The notes beneath the pieces were generated by a model that made no database searches, was not told the origin of the DNA, and worked only from the letters and a program-made list of their open reading frames with translations. From Planctomycetota bacterium (lineage in GTDB: Bacteria > Planctomycetota > UBA1135 > GCA-002686595), in assembly GCA_016220085.1 (NCBI GenBank), contig JACRIN010000025.1, positions 1-64,000 of the forward strand: a stretch of DNA of 64,000 nt. Direction: 5' to 3'. Numbering within the stretch: position 1 is the first letter of the stretch; each line of letters begins with the position of its first letter. A program made the translations under genes and the position numbers. Shown piece after piece: positions 36,787 through 45,051 of this stretch.

Positions 36787-39318
36787 CTACGGACGCACGA
36801 TCGTCAGTCGCGTCGGATCCGGCGTGAACGGGATGCGGCGCGTCTCGGCCTGTCCGTCGGCGCTGCGGCCGACGACGACGTCGATCGCGGTCGCCCGTTC
36901 GCTGACGACGAACGCCTGGGTCCGTCCATCGACGACCCAGACGCCGCTGGTCGATCCCGACGCTCGGCCCGCGGGCAGAGTCACGTAGCCGGACGACGCG
37001 TTCGGGTCGACGGGCAGTGCGAAGTCGGCCTCGATCCCGGAGCCGCGCAAGTCGAGCTGCACGATGCAGGGGAGCGGCGTGACGAGCTCGAGGTCGCGTC
37101 GATCGCCGCCGCCGCCGTCACCACCGCCGGCACCGTCGTCGAGCTCGAGCGTCGTCGCCATCGAGGTGCCGCGCGGGACCGCCCAGATCCGCGCCGCGCT
37201 CGCGTCGACACCCTCGAAGAGGAAGCGGCCATCTGCGTCGCTGAGGTGTCTCGCGCCGATCCACAGACTGCCCCGCGCATCGCCCGGCTCGCGATTCTCG
37301 TAGGCCGACTTGCGCAGCAGGCGCACGTCCGCGCCGATCACCGGCCGACCGCGCGCGTCGACGACTCGCCCGGCCAGCGTGCGTGCGCGTTCGGGTCGGA
37401 CGAGCCGCAGCACGAGATCGGTCGAGCCGGCGTCGAACGCAGCGCTCGTGAAGCACACCAGCGTGCGCGGATCGAACACGCGCAGGCGATACGGGCGGTT
37501 GCGCAATCCGCGGAGCTCGAAGCGGCCACGTTCGTCGGTGACGAGATCGGTGTCGCCGGGGCCGGCGCCGCCGAGCAGGCGCTCGACCGAATGCTCGTAC
37601 GTTCCCGCGCGTTCGCTCCACGTGCGGATCGGTTCGCGGTCGACGTTTTCGAGCTCGATCCCCGCGCACGGTTGCCCATCGGCGTCGACGACGACGCCGG
37701 ACAGCGTGAGCGCGCGTTGCGCGAGTCGCAGTTCGATCGGAGCAGCGTGCGCGTCGGCCGCGAGCTCGCGCTCGAGCGGCAGGTAGCCCGGCGCGAGCGC
37801 GATCAGCCGCGTCGCAGGTGTGCTCAGAAGCAGCTCGAACTCGCCGCGCGCGTTGGTCGGTTCGCTGTTCTCTCTGGCCGCGCGCCCGGTCCACACGTGT
37901 GCGTCGGCGACCGGTGCTCCGTCGGGGTCCAGCACGTGGCCGAACAGCGAGCGCGCGTCGCGCACGCGCGGCTTCAACACGATCGTCAGCGTTCCGGTTT
38001 GCGCTTCGAAGAGCTCGCGACGCTCCTCGACGAAGCCCGGCGCGCTTGCGCAGAGCTGCGCCGGCCAGAGGTCGGGCGCGGCGTCGATCTCGAAGTGCCC
38101 GTCGTCGTCGGTCGCGGCGCGCGGCCGCACGTCGGAGCTTTGCGAGACGTCGTGCAGGAGCTCGTAACGCAAATTCGGGCCGCTGAGTTCGACCGAGGCG
38201 TCGACCACCGGCCGACCCTCCGGATCGACGACGCGACCGGCGACCGGCATGCGCGGCGCGACGACCAACGTGCACTCGTCGCCGCCTTCCTTGCCGATCC
38301 ACGGCTCGAGCACGGTGGTCCAGAGCGGCGTGTCGACGTCGAGCACGCACGCGCTCGTCGGCCGCGCGAGCGTGAACCGCCCGTCCGCCGCGCTCGAAGC
38401 GGCGAAGCCGGCGAGCGCGGGCTCGCCGCGCCGCGCACGCGCGACGATCCGCACGCCGGCGACCGGGCGAGCGTGGGTATCGATCACCAGCCCGAGCAGT
38501 CGTCGTTCCGTCGCGCCCGTCACGCTCGCCGCGCTCGCCGTCGCTGCGACGCTCGATGCGGCGGCTGGTTCGGGCAGCGAGGTGCGCGCCGCGCCGTGCT
38601 CCGCTTCGTCCGGCGGGGTCTCCGGTCGCGCGAGCACCGCGGGGCTCGCTCCCGCGACCGACGACGGCGTCGCGTCCGGACTCAGGATCCACCAACCAAG
38701 CCAAACGAGCAGCACGGTTGCCGCTGCGATACCGATCTTCATCGACGTCTTCATCAGCGCGAACTCCATCCAAGGGACTTCCGTCGGATGGACCCACGCC
38801 GTCGTTGCCGCCAGCCACTTCTCGCGACCGCCGCGTCGATCGAGCCGCTCGCGCAGGCGTTCGAGCGCGCGCACCAAGCGCGACTCGATCGTGGCGAGCG
38901 GCACGTCGAGCGTGCGTGCGATCTCCCTCGGGCTTCGCCCCTCGAAGTAGCGCAGGCGCAGCGCGGTGCGATAGGGCTCGTCGAGCTCGCGCACTTCACG
39001 CGCGAGCGCTTCGACGAGCTCGAGCTGCGCGAGCGAGTCCTCGCCGTCGACGCTCTCGTGTCGCGCGGCGGCACTCTCCCGCGCGGCCCGTCGCGCGCCG
39101 CGGCGCTTGCGGTCGAGCGCGAGCTTGCGCACCACCGCGCGCAGCCAACTCGCGACGCCGTCGGGCCGCCGCTCGCGCGCGAGCACCGCGGTGAAGGCGT
39201 CTTGCACGACGTCCTCCGCCGCGTGTGCGTCGCCGAGCAGCGCCCGCGCGAGCCGCTTCAACGGTTCGCGTTGGCGGTCGAGCTCGCTCGCCCAATCGAT
39301 CGGCTGCATCGGATCCAT
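36787..39318 (-). CDS. Transmembrane ECF sigma factor with carboxypeptidase-regulatory-like repeats (copy 2)
   Basis: This is an 843-residue tandem paralogue of copy 1, 89 nt upstream of it. Sigma-2 has ARALLGDAHAAEDVVQDAF (23-41); sigma-4 has REIARTLDVPLATIESRLVR (131-150). The linker REKWLAATTAWVHPTEVPW (165-183) is nearly the same in both copies, which suggests a function such as a protease or partner site. A membrane helix at about 195-213 (KIGIAAATVLLVWLGWWIL) is followed by an Ala- and Pro-rich linker and about five beta repeats (GLVIDTHARPVAGVRI, GRVVDPEGRPVVDASV, GHVLDPDGAPVADAHV, GVVVDADGQPCAGIEL, GRVVDARGRPVIGADV). The external halves are much less alike than the sigma halves. Gene order suggests both are transcribed with the M60-like peptidase gene. 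Confidence 0.86.
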   Translation of the reverse strand: MDPMQPIDWASELDRQREPLKRLARALLGDAHAAEDVVQDAFTAVLARERRPDGVASWLRAVVRKLALDRKRRGARRAARESAAARHESVDGEDSLAQLELVEALAREVRELDEPYRTALRLRYFEGRSPREIARTLDVPLATIESRLVRALERLRERLDRRGGREKWLAATTAWVHPTEVPWMEFALMKTSMKIGIAAATVLLVWLGWWILSPDATPSSVAGASPAVLARPETPPDEAEHGAARTSLPEPAAASSVAATASAASVTGATERRLLGLVIDTHARPVAGVRIVARARRGEPALAGFAASSAADGRFTLARPTSACVLDVDTPLWTTVLEPWIGKEGGDECTLVVAPRMPVAGRVVDPEGRPVVDASVELSGPNLRYELLHDVSQSSDVRPRAATDDDGHFEIDAAPDLWPAQLCASAPGFVEERRELFEAQTGTLTIVLKPRVRDARSLFGHVLDPDGAPVADAHVWTGRAARENSEPTNARGEFELLLSTPATRLIALAPGYLPLERELAADAHAAPIELRLAQRALTLSGVVVDADGQPCAGIELENVDREPIRTWSERAGTYEHSVERLLGGAGPGDTDLVTDERGRFELRGLRNRPYRLRVFDPRTLVCFTSAAFDAGSTDLVLRLVRPERARTLAGRVVDARGRPVIGADVRLLRKSAYENREPGDARGSLWIGARHLSDADGRFLFEGVDASAARIWAVPRGTSMATTLELDDGAGGGDGGGGDRRDLELVTPLPCIVQLDLRGSGIEADFALPVDPNASSGYVTLPAGRASGSTSGVWVVDGRTQAFVVSERATAIDVVVGRSADGQAETRRIPFTPDPTRLTIVRP

Positions 39319-39532
39319 CCTTGCGTGCCTTTCGCTTGCCGCAAGGGGCCCTCGCCTGGCGGGTTTCCCGAGAAACTCGCTGGGGCCCGATGCTCGCCGC
39401 GCGCGCAGTCGACTCCTCGAGCGTCGTGTCGTTCGGACGTGCGATCGTGCTCCGGCGCCTGCTGCCCGAGCCTCCCGACGGCGCCGGCGACGATCGTACG
39501 TCGACGAATTCGGATCGAGCCGGCGGCGCGCG

Positions 39533-41704
39533 TCAGTGCGCGAACGCGTGCCCCGGAACGTCGGTCTCCGTCTTCTTCGGCACGCGCCAGCGCAGCGAGA
39601 GACCGAAACTGCCGGTCGCGTTGAAGTAGGCGAGCTTGAAACGGTGCAGGCCGGCGAAGAGGCCGACCGTGCCGTGCTTCGTGCTCATCCCGTGCAAGCC
39701 GTCGTGATCGACGACGAGCCGATCGTCGATCCACAAGCGCGCGCCGTCGTCGCTCGCGAGCGCGAAACGGAAGAGCCCGGTGTCCGGCGCTTGGATCAGA
39801 CCCTCCCAGCAGAGCGCGAAGTGCTCGTTTCGCGTCGCGGGCGCGAAGTCGAGCACCGGCGTGACTCCGGTCGCGACCGGCGTCGCGCGGTCGAGGTCGA
39901 CCAGGCTCTGCCAGCCGCCCTCGAAGTAGCTCCAGTTCAAACCGGGATCCGGCGCGCGCACGAACACGGTGCCGGGCAGCAGGTCGCTCGGCGTCAGCCG
40001 CCTGAACTCGGCGCGCGCGATCGCGCTGGTGGCGCCGTCGCGCGACGCGACGACCGAGAGCGTGCAGGCTTCGGTCAACGTCAGCGGCCGCGGCAGCTCG
40101 GGCGAGCTCGCGGTCGGATCCGAGCCGTCGAGCGTGTAGCGGAGCGTCGCACCGGCGTCGTCGCACATCACGCTCACCGCGAGCGGCTCGTAGAACTCGC
40201 GCTCCTCGGTCGCGATCGAGACCTTCGGCGGCGCGGCGTAGAGACCGACCTCGGCGAGCAGCGGTTCGCCGCGCGCGCGCAGGATCTCGAGCTCGAGTTT
40301 GGTCGCGCGCGTCGTCGGGATGCGCACGATGCGCTTGCGGCCGATCGTCGTGCCGCGCGCGAGCTCGCGCCGCTCTCCGGTCGCTTCGTCGAGCGCCGAG
40401 AGCGTGAACGCCTCGACGCGCTGGCCGAGCGCGATCGGCTCCGAGAGCACGATGCGGTTGAACGCGCGCTCGCCGCCGAGGTCGAGCGCGAGCCTCCCGT
40501 CGCGCACGCCTTCGCCCGCCGCCCAGTACGTCGTGCGATCGCCGTCGAGCACGCGCGCCGCATCGCAGCCGGGTCGCGTCGAGCTCGCGCTCGCCCGCGC
40601 GCCGACCGCCAGGTCGCGCGCGAACGTCGCGTCGATCGCCGCACGCAGCTCCAAGAGCCGCGCCGCGTCGTGCTCGTGCACCAGCCCGCGCCGATCGACC
40701 GGCAGGTTGAGCAGCAGCGCCGCGTTCCGTCCGACCGAGCCGTACCAGATCTCCTCCAGCGCCTCGAGCGACTTGACGTGCTCGTCCTGCTCGGCGTGGT
40801 AGTACCAACCCGGACGGATCGAGACGTCGCACTCCGCGGGGATCCAATCGGTGCCGTCGATCACGCCTTGATTGAGCATTTCGACCGGCGGTCCGCCCTC
40901 GCCGCGCGCGTAGCCCTTCGGCGAGAGCATCGACCAACACGTGTCGCCCGCGAAGCCGCCTTCGTTGCCGACCCAGCGCACGTCGGGCCCGATGTCGCTG
41001 AAGATCACGGCGTCGGGCTGGAGCTCGCGCACGAGCTTGGTGAAGCGCTCGAAGTCGTAGACCTGGCGCTTGCCGTCCGGACCCTCGCCGCACGCGCCGT
41101 CCCACCAGACCTCGAAGACCGGCCCGTAGTTCGAGAGCACTTCGCGCAGTTGGTTCGCGTAGTAGTCGTTGTACGCGGACGAGTCCCCGTAGAGCTCCGA
41201 GTTGCGATCCCACGGCGAAAGGTAGACGCCGAACTTCAGGCCGAACTCGCGACACGCGTCGGAGAGCTCGCGCAGTACGTCCCCTTTGCCGTCCCGCCAA
41301 TTCGAGTTCGCGACGTCGTGCTCGGTGTACGCCGACGGCCACAAGCAGAAGCCGTCGTGGTGTTTCGCGGTCAGGATGATCCCTTTCATCCCGGCGTCGC
41401 GCGCGACGCGCGCCCATTGACGGCAATCGAGCGCGCTCGGCGCGAAGAGCTTCGGGTCTTCCGTGCCCGTGCCCCATTCGGCGCCGGAGAACGTGTTCAT
41501 GTTGAAGTGCACGAACGCGCAGTACTCGAGCTCCGACCACGCGAGCTGCCGCGCGCTCGGCAACGGCGGCACGGGCTCGGGCGGACGCGCGTCGTCCGAC
41601 GGCGCGCGACATCCGAGCGCGAGCAAGACCAGCGGGAGCGAGATCCGCGGCAGCAACGTCCGCGGGAGCAACTGGAGCGGCGCGACGCGGAGCGAGTTCG
41701 GCAT
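39533..41704 (-). CDS. GH29 alpha-L-fucosidase lipoprotein with discoidin and PA14 domains
   Basis: This is a 723-residue lipoprotein (lipobox LALGC, Cys32). The GH29 barrel spans about 50-390; conserved parts are GIILTAKHHDGFCLWPS and FEVWWDGACGEG, where Asp202 is at the position of the catalytic nucleophile. It is followed by an F5/8 type C (discoidin)-like domain (about 400-525, ARASASSTRPG ... ILRARG), a chitobiase-C-like strand block (TLRYTLDGSDPT) and a PA14-like domain near the end (GLFRFALASDDGARLWIDD). These modules probably bind the glycan. The enzyme is expected to release L-fucose outside the cytoplasm. It is monocistronic and lies 4 kb before the fucose importer genes. Confidence 0.88.
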   Translation of the reverse strand: MPNSLRVAPLQLLPRTLLPRISLPLVLLALGCRAPSDDARPPEPVPPLPSARQLAWSELEYCAFVHFNMNTFSGAEWGTGTEDPKLFAPSALDCRQWARVARDAGMKGIILTAKHHDGFCLWPSAYTEHDVANSNWRDGKGDVLRELSDACREFGLKFGVYLSPWDRNSELYGDSSAYNDYYANQLREVLSNYGPVFEVWWDGACGEGPDGKRQVYDFERFTKLVRELQPDAVIFSDIGPDVRWVGNEGGFAGDTCWSMLSPKGYARGEGGPPVEMLNQGVIDGTDWIPAECDVSIRPGWYYHAEQDEHVKSLEALEEIWYGSVGRNAALLLNLPVDRRGLVHEHDAARLLELRAAIDATFARDLAVGARASASSTRPGCDAARVLDGDRTTYWAAGEGVRDGRLALDLGGERAFNRIVLSEPIALGQRVEAFTLSALDEATGERRELARGTTIGRKRIVRIPTTRATKLELEILRARGEPLLAEVGLYAAPPKVSIATEEREFYEPLAVSVMCDDAGATLRYTLDGSDPTASSPELPRPLTLTEACTLSVVASRDGATSAIARAEFRRLTPSDLLPGTVFVRAPDPGLNWSYFEGGWQSLVDLDRATPVATGVTPVLDFAPATRNEHFALCWEGLIQAPDTGLFRFALASDDGARLWIDDRLVVDHDGLHGMSTKHGTVGLFAGLHRFKLAYFNATGSFGLSLRWRVPKKTETDVPGHAFAH

Positions 41705-41736
41705 GCGCGCATTGTGCGCGCCGGCCGCGTTCCACA

Positions 41737-42222
41737 CTAGCCGCCGCGCGCGCGCCGCTCTTCCAGCGTGCGCTCGTAGTCCGCGAGCTGGGCCCGATCC
41801 TTGGTCCGGGTCAGCAGACGCTTGATCGCAACCAGCTCGGCGAGGTCGAGCACCTGGACCCGCAAGCCATCGTGGAGATCGGCGCGCGGCGCATGCACGA
41901 CGAGGTCCGGATAGCTCCTCCCTCCGACGATCTCGCCGAGCACGTCGAGCGGCCCGCAGCGCGTCATCAGCAGATGATGGCCGGGCAACATCAGGTCGCG
42001 CGCGATGGGCTCGAGGCGTTTCGGCAAGTGCTGTCGATAGCATGCGTCGAGGCCGCGCAGCGCAACCGCCAGGCGGCCGGCGTTCTCCGGCTCACGGGCG
42101 GGGACGATGTCGATGTCGAACGTGTTCACCGGTACGCCGTGCAGGACAGCGGCGACTCCGCCCACGAGCACGTACCGGACGTCCGCGTCCTCGAGCGCGG
42201 TCAGGATCGCTCGGAAGTCCAT
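41737..42222 (-). CDS. Nucleotidyltransferase-fold protein (MNT/AbiEii-like)
   Basis: This is a 161-residue protein of the polymerase-beta-like nucleotidyltransferase superfamily. The active-site signature is present: VLVGGVAAVLHGVPVNTFDIDIV, in which GG is followed about a dozen residues later by Asp-Ile-Asp. The C-terminal half, with DLAELVAIKRLLTRTKDRAQLADYE, is the helical region typical of AbiEii/DUF6036-like proteins. Such proteins are often toxin or antitoxin halves of two-gene modules. It overlaps by 22 nt the end of a small gene on the same strand, which is consistent with such a pair. No activity can be assigned. Confidence 0.75.
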   Translation of the reverse strand: MDFRAILTALEDADVRYVLVGGVAAVLHGVPVNTFDIDIVPAREPENAGRLAVALRGLDACYRQHLPKRLEPIARDLMLPGHHLLMTRCGPLDVLGEIVGGRSYPDLVVHAPRADLHDGLRVQVLDLAELVAIKRLLTRTKDRAQLADYERTLEERRARGG

Positions 42223-42419
42223 CGCTCACGGCTCGGATCGGCTCGAGACGGACGCGACTTCTCGATCGCGTTCACGTGATCTTGCAGCACTTGCAGACGT
42301 TGCTGCGGCGTCAACGAGAGCATCCACCGGATCAGCGTCAGGTCGACGCCGTCGGGCGAGTATTCCGGAGGCTCTTCGCGCGCGAGCTCGCCGCGCGTTT
42401 CGTCACGCTTGCCGTTCAC
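42201..42419 (-). CDS. Small partner protein of the nucleotidyltransferase
   Basis: This 72-residue polar protein has a recognisable core, PDGVDLTLIRWMLSLTPQQRLQVLQ. I remember similar short proteins next to MNT/AbiEii-like nucleotidyltransferases in planctomycetes and myxobacteria; that is recollection. The GTG at 42419 is chosen because a terminator-like hairpin ending the cutC gene lies at 42441-42475, so a start at ATG 42500 would place the coding region across it. No good ribosome site is seen for either. Its end overlaps the nucleotidyltransferase start by 22 nt, implying coupled translation. Confidence 0.6.
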   Translation of the reverse strand: MNGKRDETRGELAREEPPEYSPDGVDLTLIRWMLSLTPQQRLQVLQDHVNAIEKSRPSRADPSRERWTSERS

Positions 42420-42440
42420 GCGACCAGTGTGACGCGCACG

Positions 42441-42475
42441 CCGCGAAAAAGGAATCCGGCCGTCGAGCCGGCCGA
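42441..42475 (-). terminator. Intrinsic terminator after cutC
   Basis: A 5-bp stem CCGGC / GCCGG (42456-42460 and 42467-42471) is followed, on the minus strand, by ATTCC and then TTTTT (complement of the A run 42446-42450). It lies about 50 nt after the cutC stop codon. The stem is short, but the T run stands out in this GC-rich context. Confidence 0.5.
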
Positions 42476-42521
42476 GGAGGGAGTCGCTGGGCTGTGGCAC
42501 GGCGCCTCGCTCGAAGCGCGG

Positions 42522-43145
42522 TCAGAAAGCGCGCGCGTCGAACGGCACCGAGCCGTGGAGCTCGCGCGCGCCGGTGACGCGCACGAGCTCGGCCGCGTGC
42601 GCCGCGCGCACGCCGCCGCCGGGCAGCACGACGATGCGGCCGCGGGCGCGACGCACGAGCTCCGCGAGCCGCGCGCGGCCCTCGAAAGCGGTGGGTGCGC
42701 CCGCGGACGTCAGCACGCGCTCGACGCCGAGCTCGATCAGCACCTCGAGCTCCGCGAACGGGTCGCGCACGAGGTCGAACGCGCGGTGGAACGTCACCGG
42801 TTTCGGACGCGCGGTGAGCACCAGCGCGCGCGTCGCCTCGCGGTCGACGCGGCCGTCGCGAGTCAGCACGCCGAAGACGAAGCCGTTTGCGCGCTCGCGG
42901 CGTGCCGCGAGCTCGGCGCGCATCGTCGCGAGCTCGCGCTCCGAATGGACGAAGTCGCCGCTGCGCGGCCGCACCATCGAGAAGATCGGCAGCCTCGCGC
43001 GGGCGTGGGCTTCGGCGAAGAGCTCGTCCGTCGGCGAAAGCCCGCCGAGGTCGAGGCGCGAGCAGAGCTCGATGCGCTCGGCGCCGCCCGACTGCGCGGC
43101 GTCGAAGCTTGCGAGCGAGTCGACGCACACTTCGAGCAGGGCCAT
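42522..43145 (-). CDS. cutC: CutC-family protein
   Basis: This is a 207-residue TIM-barrel protein of the CutC family. The N-terminal LEVCVDSLASFDAAQSGGAERIELCSRLDLGGLSPT is the family signature, followed by RPRSGDFVHSE, FGVLTRDGRVD, VTFHRAFD and VLTSAGAPTAFEG. Family members are about 200-250 residues, so this copy is full length or slightly short at the C-terminus. CutC was named for copper homeostasis, but structures and later work leave its enzymatic role open, with sugar-phosphate-like activity proposed. The ATG at 43145 is preceded by GAAGG. It is divergent from the symporter gene, with 169 bp between. Confidence 0.85.
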   Translation of the reverse strand: MALLEVCVDSLASFDAAQSGGAERIELCSRLDLGGLSPTDELFAEAHARARLPIFSMVRPRSGDFVHSERELATMRAELAARRERANGFVFGVLTRDGRVDREATRALVLTARPKPVTFHRAFDLVRDPFAELEVLIELGVERVLTSAGAPTAFEGRARLAELVRRARGRIVVLPGGGVRAAHAAELVRVTGARELHGSVPFDARAF

Positions 43146-43314
43146 CGTCGTCGAGCCTTCGGGTCGGGACCGCGCAGCGAGACCCGGCGGCGCGCGGAGC
43201 TTGCCATGAAAGCTCCGCGGCGGCCATCGAGTTCTCGCGGCCCGCCGGGCGCGAGCCCGCGCTCGCTTTTTCGCTCGACCTCCGCGCGCTCGCGAGGAAC
43301 ACTCGCGTCGCCGC

Positions 43315-44832
43315 ATGTCCCACTTCGACCCGTGGATCGACGGCTCGATCGTCGGCGTCTACCTGCTCGCGACGCTGATCGCCGGCGTGATGGTGCGCCG
43401 CTACGTCGGCAAGGTCGAGGACTACCTCGTCGCCGGCCGCGAGATGGATGTGTATCTCGGCATCGCGTCGCTCGCCGCGACCGAGTTCGGCATCGTCACC
43501 TGCATGTACACCGCGCAAGCGGGCTACACGAAAGGCTTCGTCGGCGCGATGCCGGGGATCCTGCAAGCGGTCGCGATGCTCGTGATCGGACTCACCGGCT
43601 TCTGCATCAAGCCGTTGCGGCTCTCGGGGGTGATGACGATCCCCGAGCTCTTCCAACGCCAGTTCGGACCGCGCGTGCGCTGGGCGGCGGGCCTGGTGAT
43701 CATCCTCGGCGGACTGTTGAACATGGGGCTCTACCTGCGCATCGGCGGAGAGTTCCTGAGTGCGGTCGTCGGCTTCGATCCAGGCTGGCTCGAGTGGGTG
43801 ATGACCGCGTTGCTCGTGCTCGTGCTCGTCTACACGGTGCTCGGCGGGATGCTGTCGGTGCTGGTCACCGACTACCTGCAGTTCGTGGTGATGAGCGTCG
43901 GACTGCTGGTCGTCACGTACCTCGTGTTCGCCGACGTCGGTTGGTCGCGGCTCGTCGAGACCGTCGAGACGCACCACGGCGCAGGCGGCTTCGATCCTCT
44001 CGCCGCGGGCGGTCCAGGTTGGTCGTTCCTGCTCTTCCAGAGTTGCTTGCAGGTCGCCGCGACGATCACGTGGCAGCCGGTGATCGCGCGTTTGCTCTCC
44101 GCGAAGGACGAGCGCACCGGACGGCGGATGTACGTGCGCACCAGCGCCTTTTTCGCCGCGCGCTTCGTCATCCCGGGCCTGTGGGGCATCGCGGCGCTCG
44201 CGATGTTGACGCCGGTCGAGCTCGCGGGACTGCCGCCGGGCGCCGATCCGTCGCTCCACGCGATGCCGGTCTACCTCGCGCGGCTCGTGCCGGTCGGCTT
44301 GATGGGCCTGCTCGTCGCCGCGATGCTCGCCGCGGACATGTCGACCGATTCGTCGTACATGCTCACGTGGGGGAGCGTGATCTACAACGACCTCTGCGCT
44401 CCGTTCCGCAAGGGACCGTGGAGCGAGAAGCGCGGGCTCTTCTGGAATCGCACGATCGTCGTGTTGATCGGCGTCTTCCTGCTCTTCTTCGGACTGTGGT
44501 TCCCGTTGAAGGGCGATCTGTGGACGTACTTCAGCGTCACCGGGACGATCTATCTCTCGAGCGTCTCCGTGCTGCTCGTCAGTTGCTGCTACTGGAAGCG
44601 CGCGAACAGTTGGGGCGCCGCCGCCGCGATCTTCTTCGGCGCCGCGTTCCCGGTCGCGACGTTGGTCTTGCCGTACCTCGATCCGGAGAAGTCGTTCGTG
44701 CTGACGCGCCTGGGCGACAACTGGAACGGTTTCCTCGCGTACGTGCTCGCGGCGGTCGGGATGATCGTCGGCTCGCTGCTCAAGCCGGCGTCGCGTTCGG
44801 GGCCGACGGTCGCGATGGGAGCGAGCTCGTGA
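43315..44832 (+). CDS. SSS-family sodium:solute symporter
   Basis: This is a 505-residue membrane protein with about 13 helices. The family pattern is clear: VYLLATLIAGVMVRRYVGKVEDYLVAGREM, then SLAATEFGIVTCMYTAQAGYTKGF (sodium-site region) and GLLVAAMLAADMSTDSSYMLTWGSVIYNDL, the conserved GxxxAAxMAxxMSTxSSxL-type stretch. It should couple Na+ entry to uptake of a sugar, organic acid or nucleoside. Its end overlaps the next small gene by GTGA, so the two are translated together. The substrate is open; a sugar or 2-hydroxy acid fits the surroundings. Confidence 0.85.
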   Translation: MSHFDPWIDGSIVGVYLLATLIAGVMVRRYVGKVEDYLVAGREMDVYLGIASLAATEFGIVTCMYTAQAGYTKGFVGAMPGILQAVAMLVIGLTGFCIKPLRLSGVMTIPELFQRQFGPRVRWAAGLVIILGGLLNMGLYLRIGGEFLSAVVGFDPGWLEWVMTALLVLVLVYTVLGGMLSVLVTDYLQFVVMSVGLLVVTYLVFADVGWSRLVETVETHHGAGGFDPLAAGGPGWSFLLFQSCLQVAATITWQPVIARLLSAKDERTGRRMYVRTSAFFAARFVIPGLWGIAALAMLTPVELAGLPPGADPSLHAMPVYLARLVPVGLMGLLVAAMLAADMSTDSSYMLTWGSVIYNDLCAPFRKGPWSEKRGLFWNRTIVVLIGVFLLFFGLWFPLKGDLWTYFSVTGTIYLSSVSVLLVSCCYWKRANSWGAAAAIFFGAAFPVATLVLPYLDPEKSFVLTRLGDNWNGFLAYVLAAVGMIVGSLLKPASRSGPTVAMGASS

Positions 44833-45002
44833 ACCCGCACGGACACCTCTTCTGGTGGCTCGTCGCCGCGTTCTGCTGCGTTTGGTACTCGACGGTGACC
44901 GTCTACGTCGCGATCAAGGGCGCGCGCGACATCCGCGGGATGCTCGGGCGGCTCGCGAGGACGAAGCGGGGCGATGAACCCGATTCCGAGCGCGCGAGTT
45001 AG
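44829..45002 (+). CDS. Small membrane protein coupled to the symporter
   Basis: This 57-residue protein starts at GTG 44829, which overlaps the symporter stop (GTGA). It has one hydrophobic helix, LFWWLVAAFCCVWYSTVTVYVAI, followed by a basic tail (KGARDIRGMLGRLARTKRG), so the C-terminus should be cytoplasmic. Small one- or two-helix partners are known for several sodium symporters. This layout suggests an accessory subunit, but I cannot name a family. The gene is easily missed because the same frame stays open far upstream. Confidence 0.65.
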   Translation: MNPHGHLFWWLVAAFCCVWYSTVTVYVAIKGARDIRGMLGRLARTKRGDEPDSERAS

Positions 45003-45051
45003 GCTGCGCGGGTTCGCGGTGGCGAACGATCCAACTTCACGGAGTCGATCG

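Noticed and set aside
42420-42500. Longer start (ATG 42500) for the small nucleotidyltransferase partner
   Set aside because: The added sequence crosses the terminator-like hairpin of cutC and is not like the conserved core.
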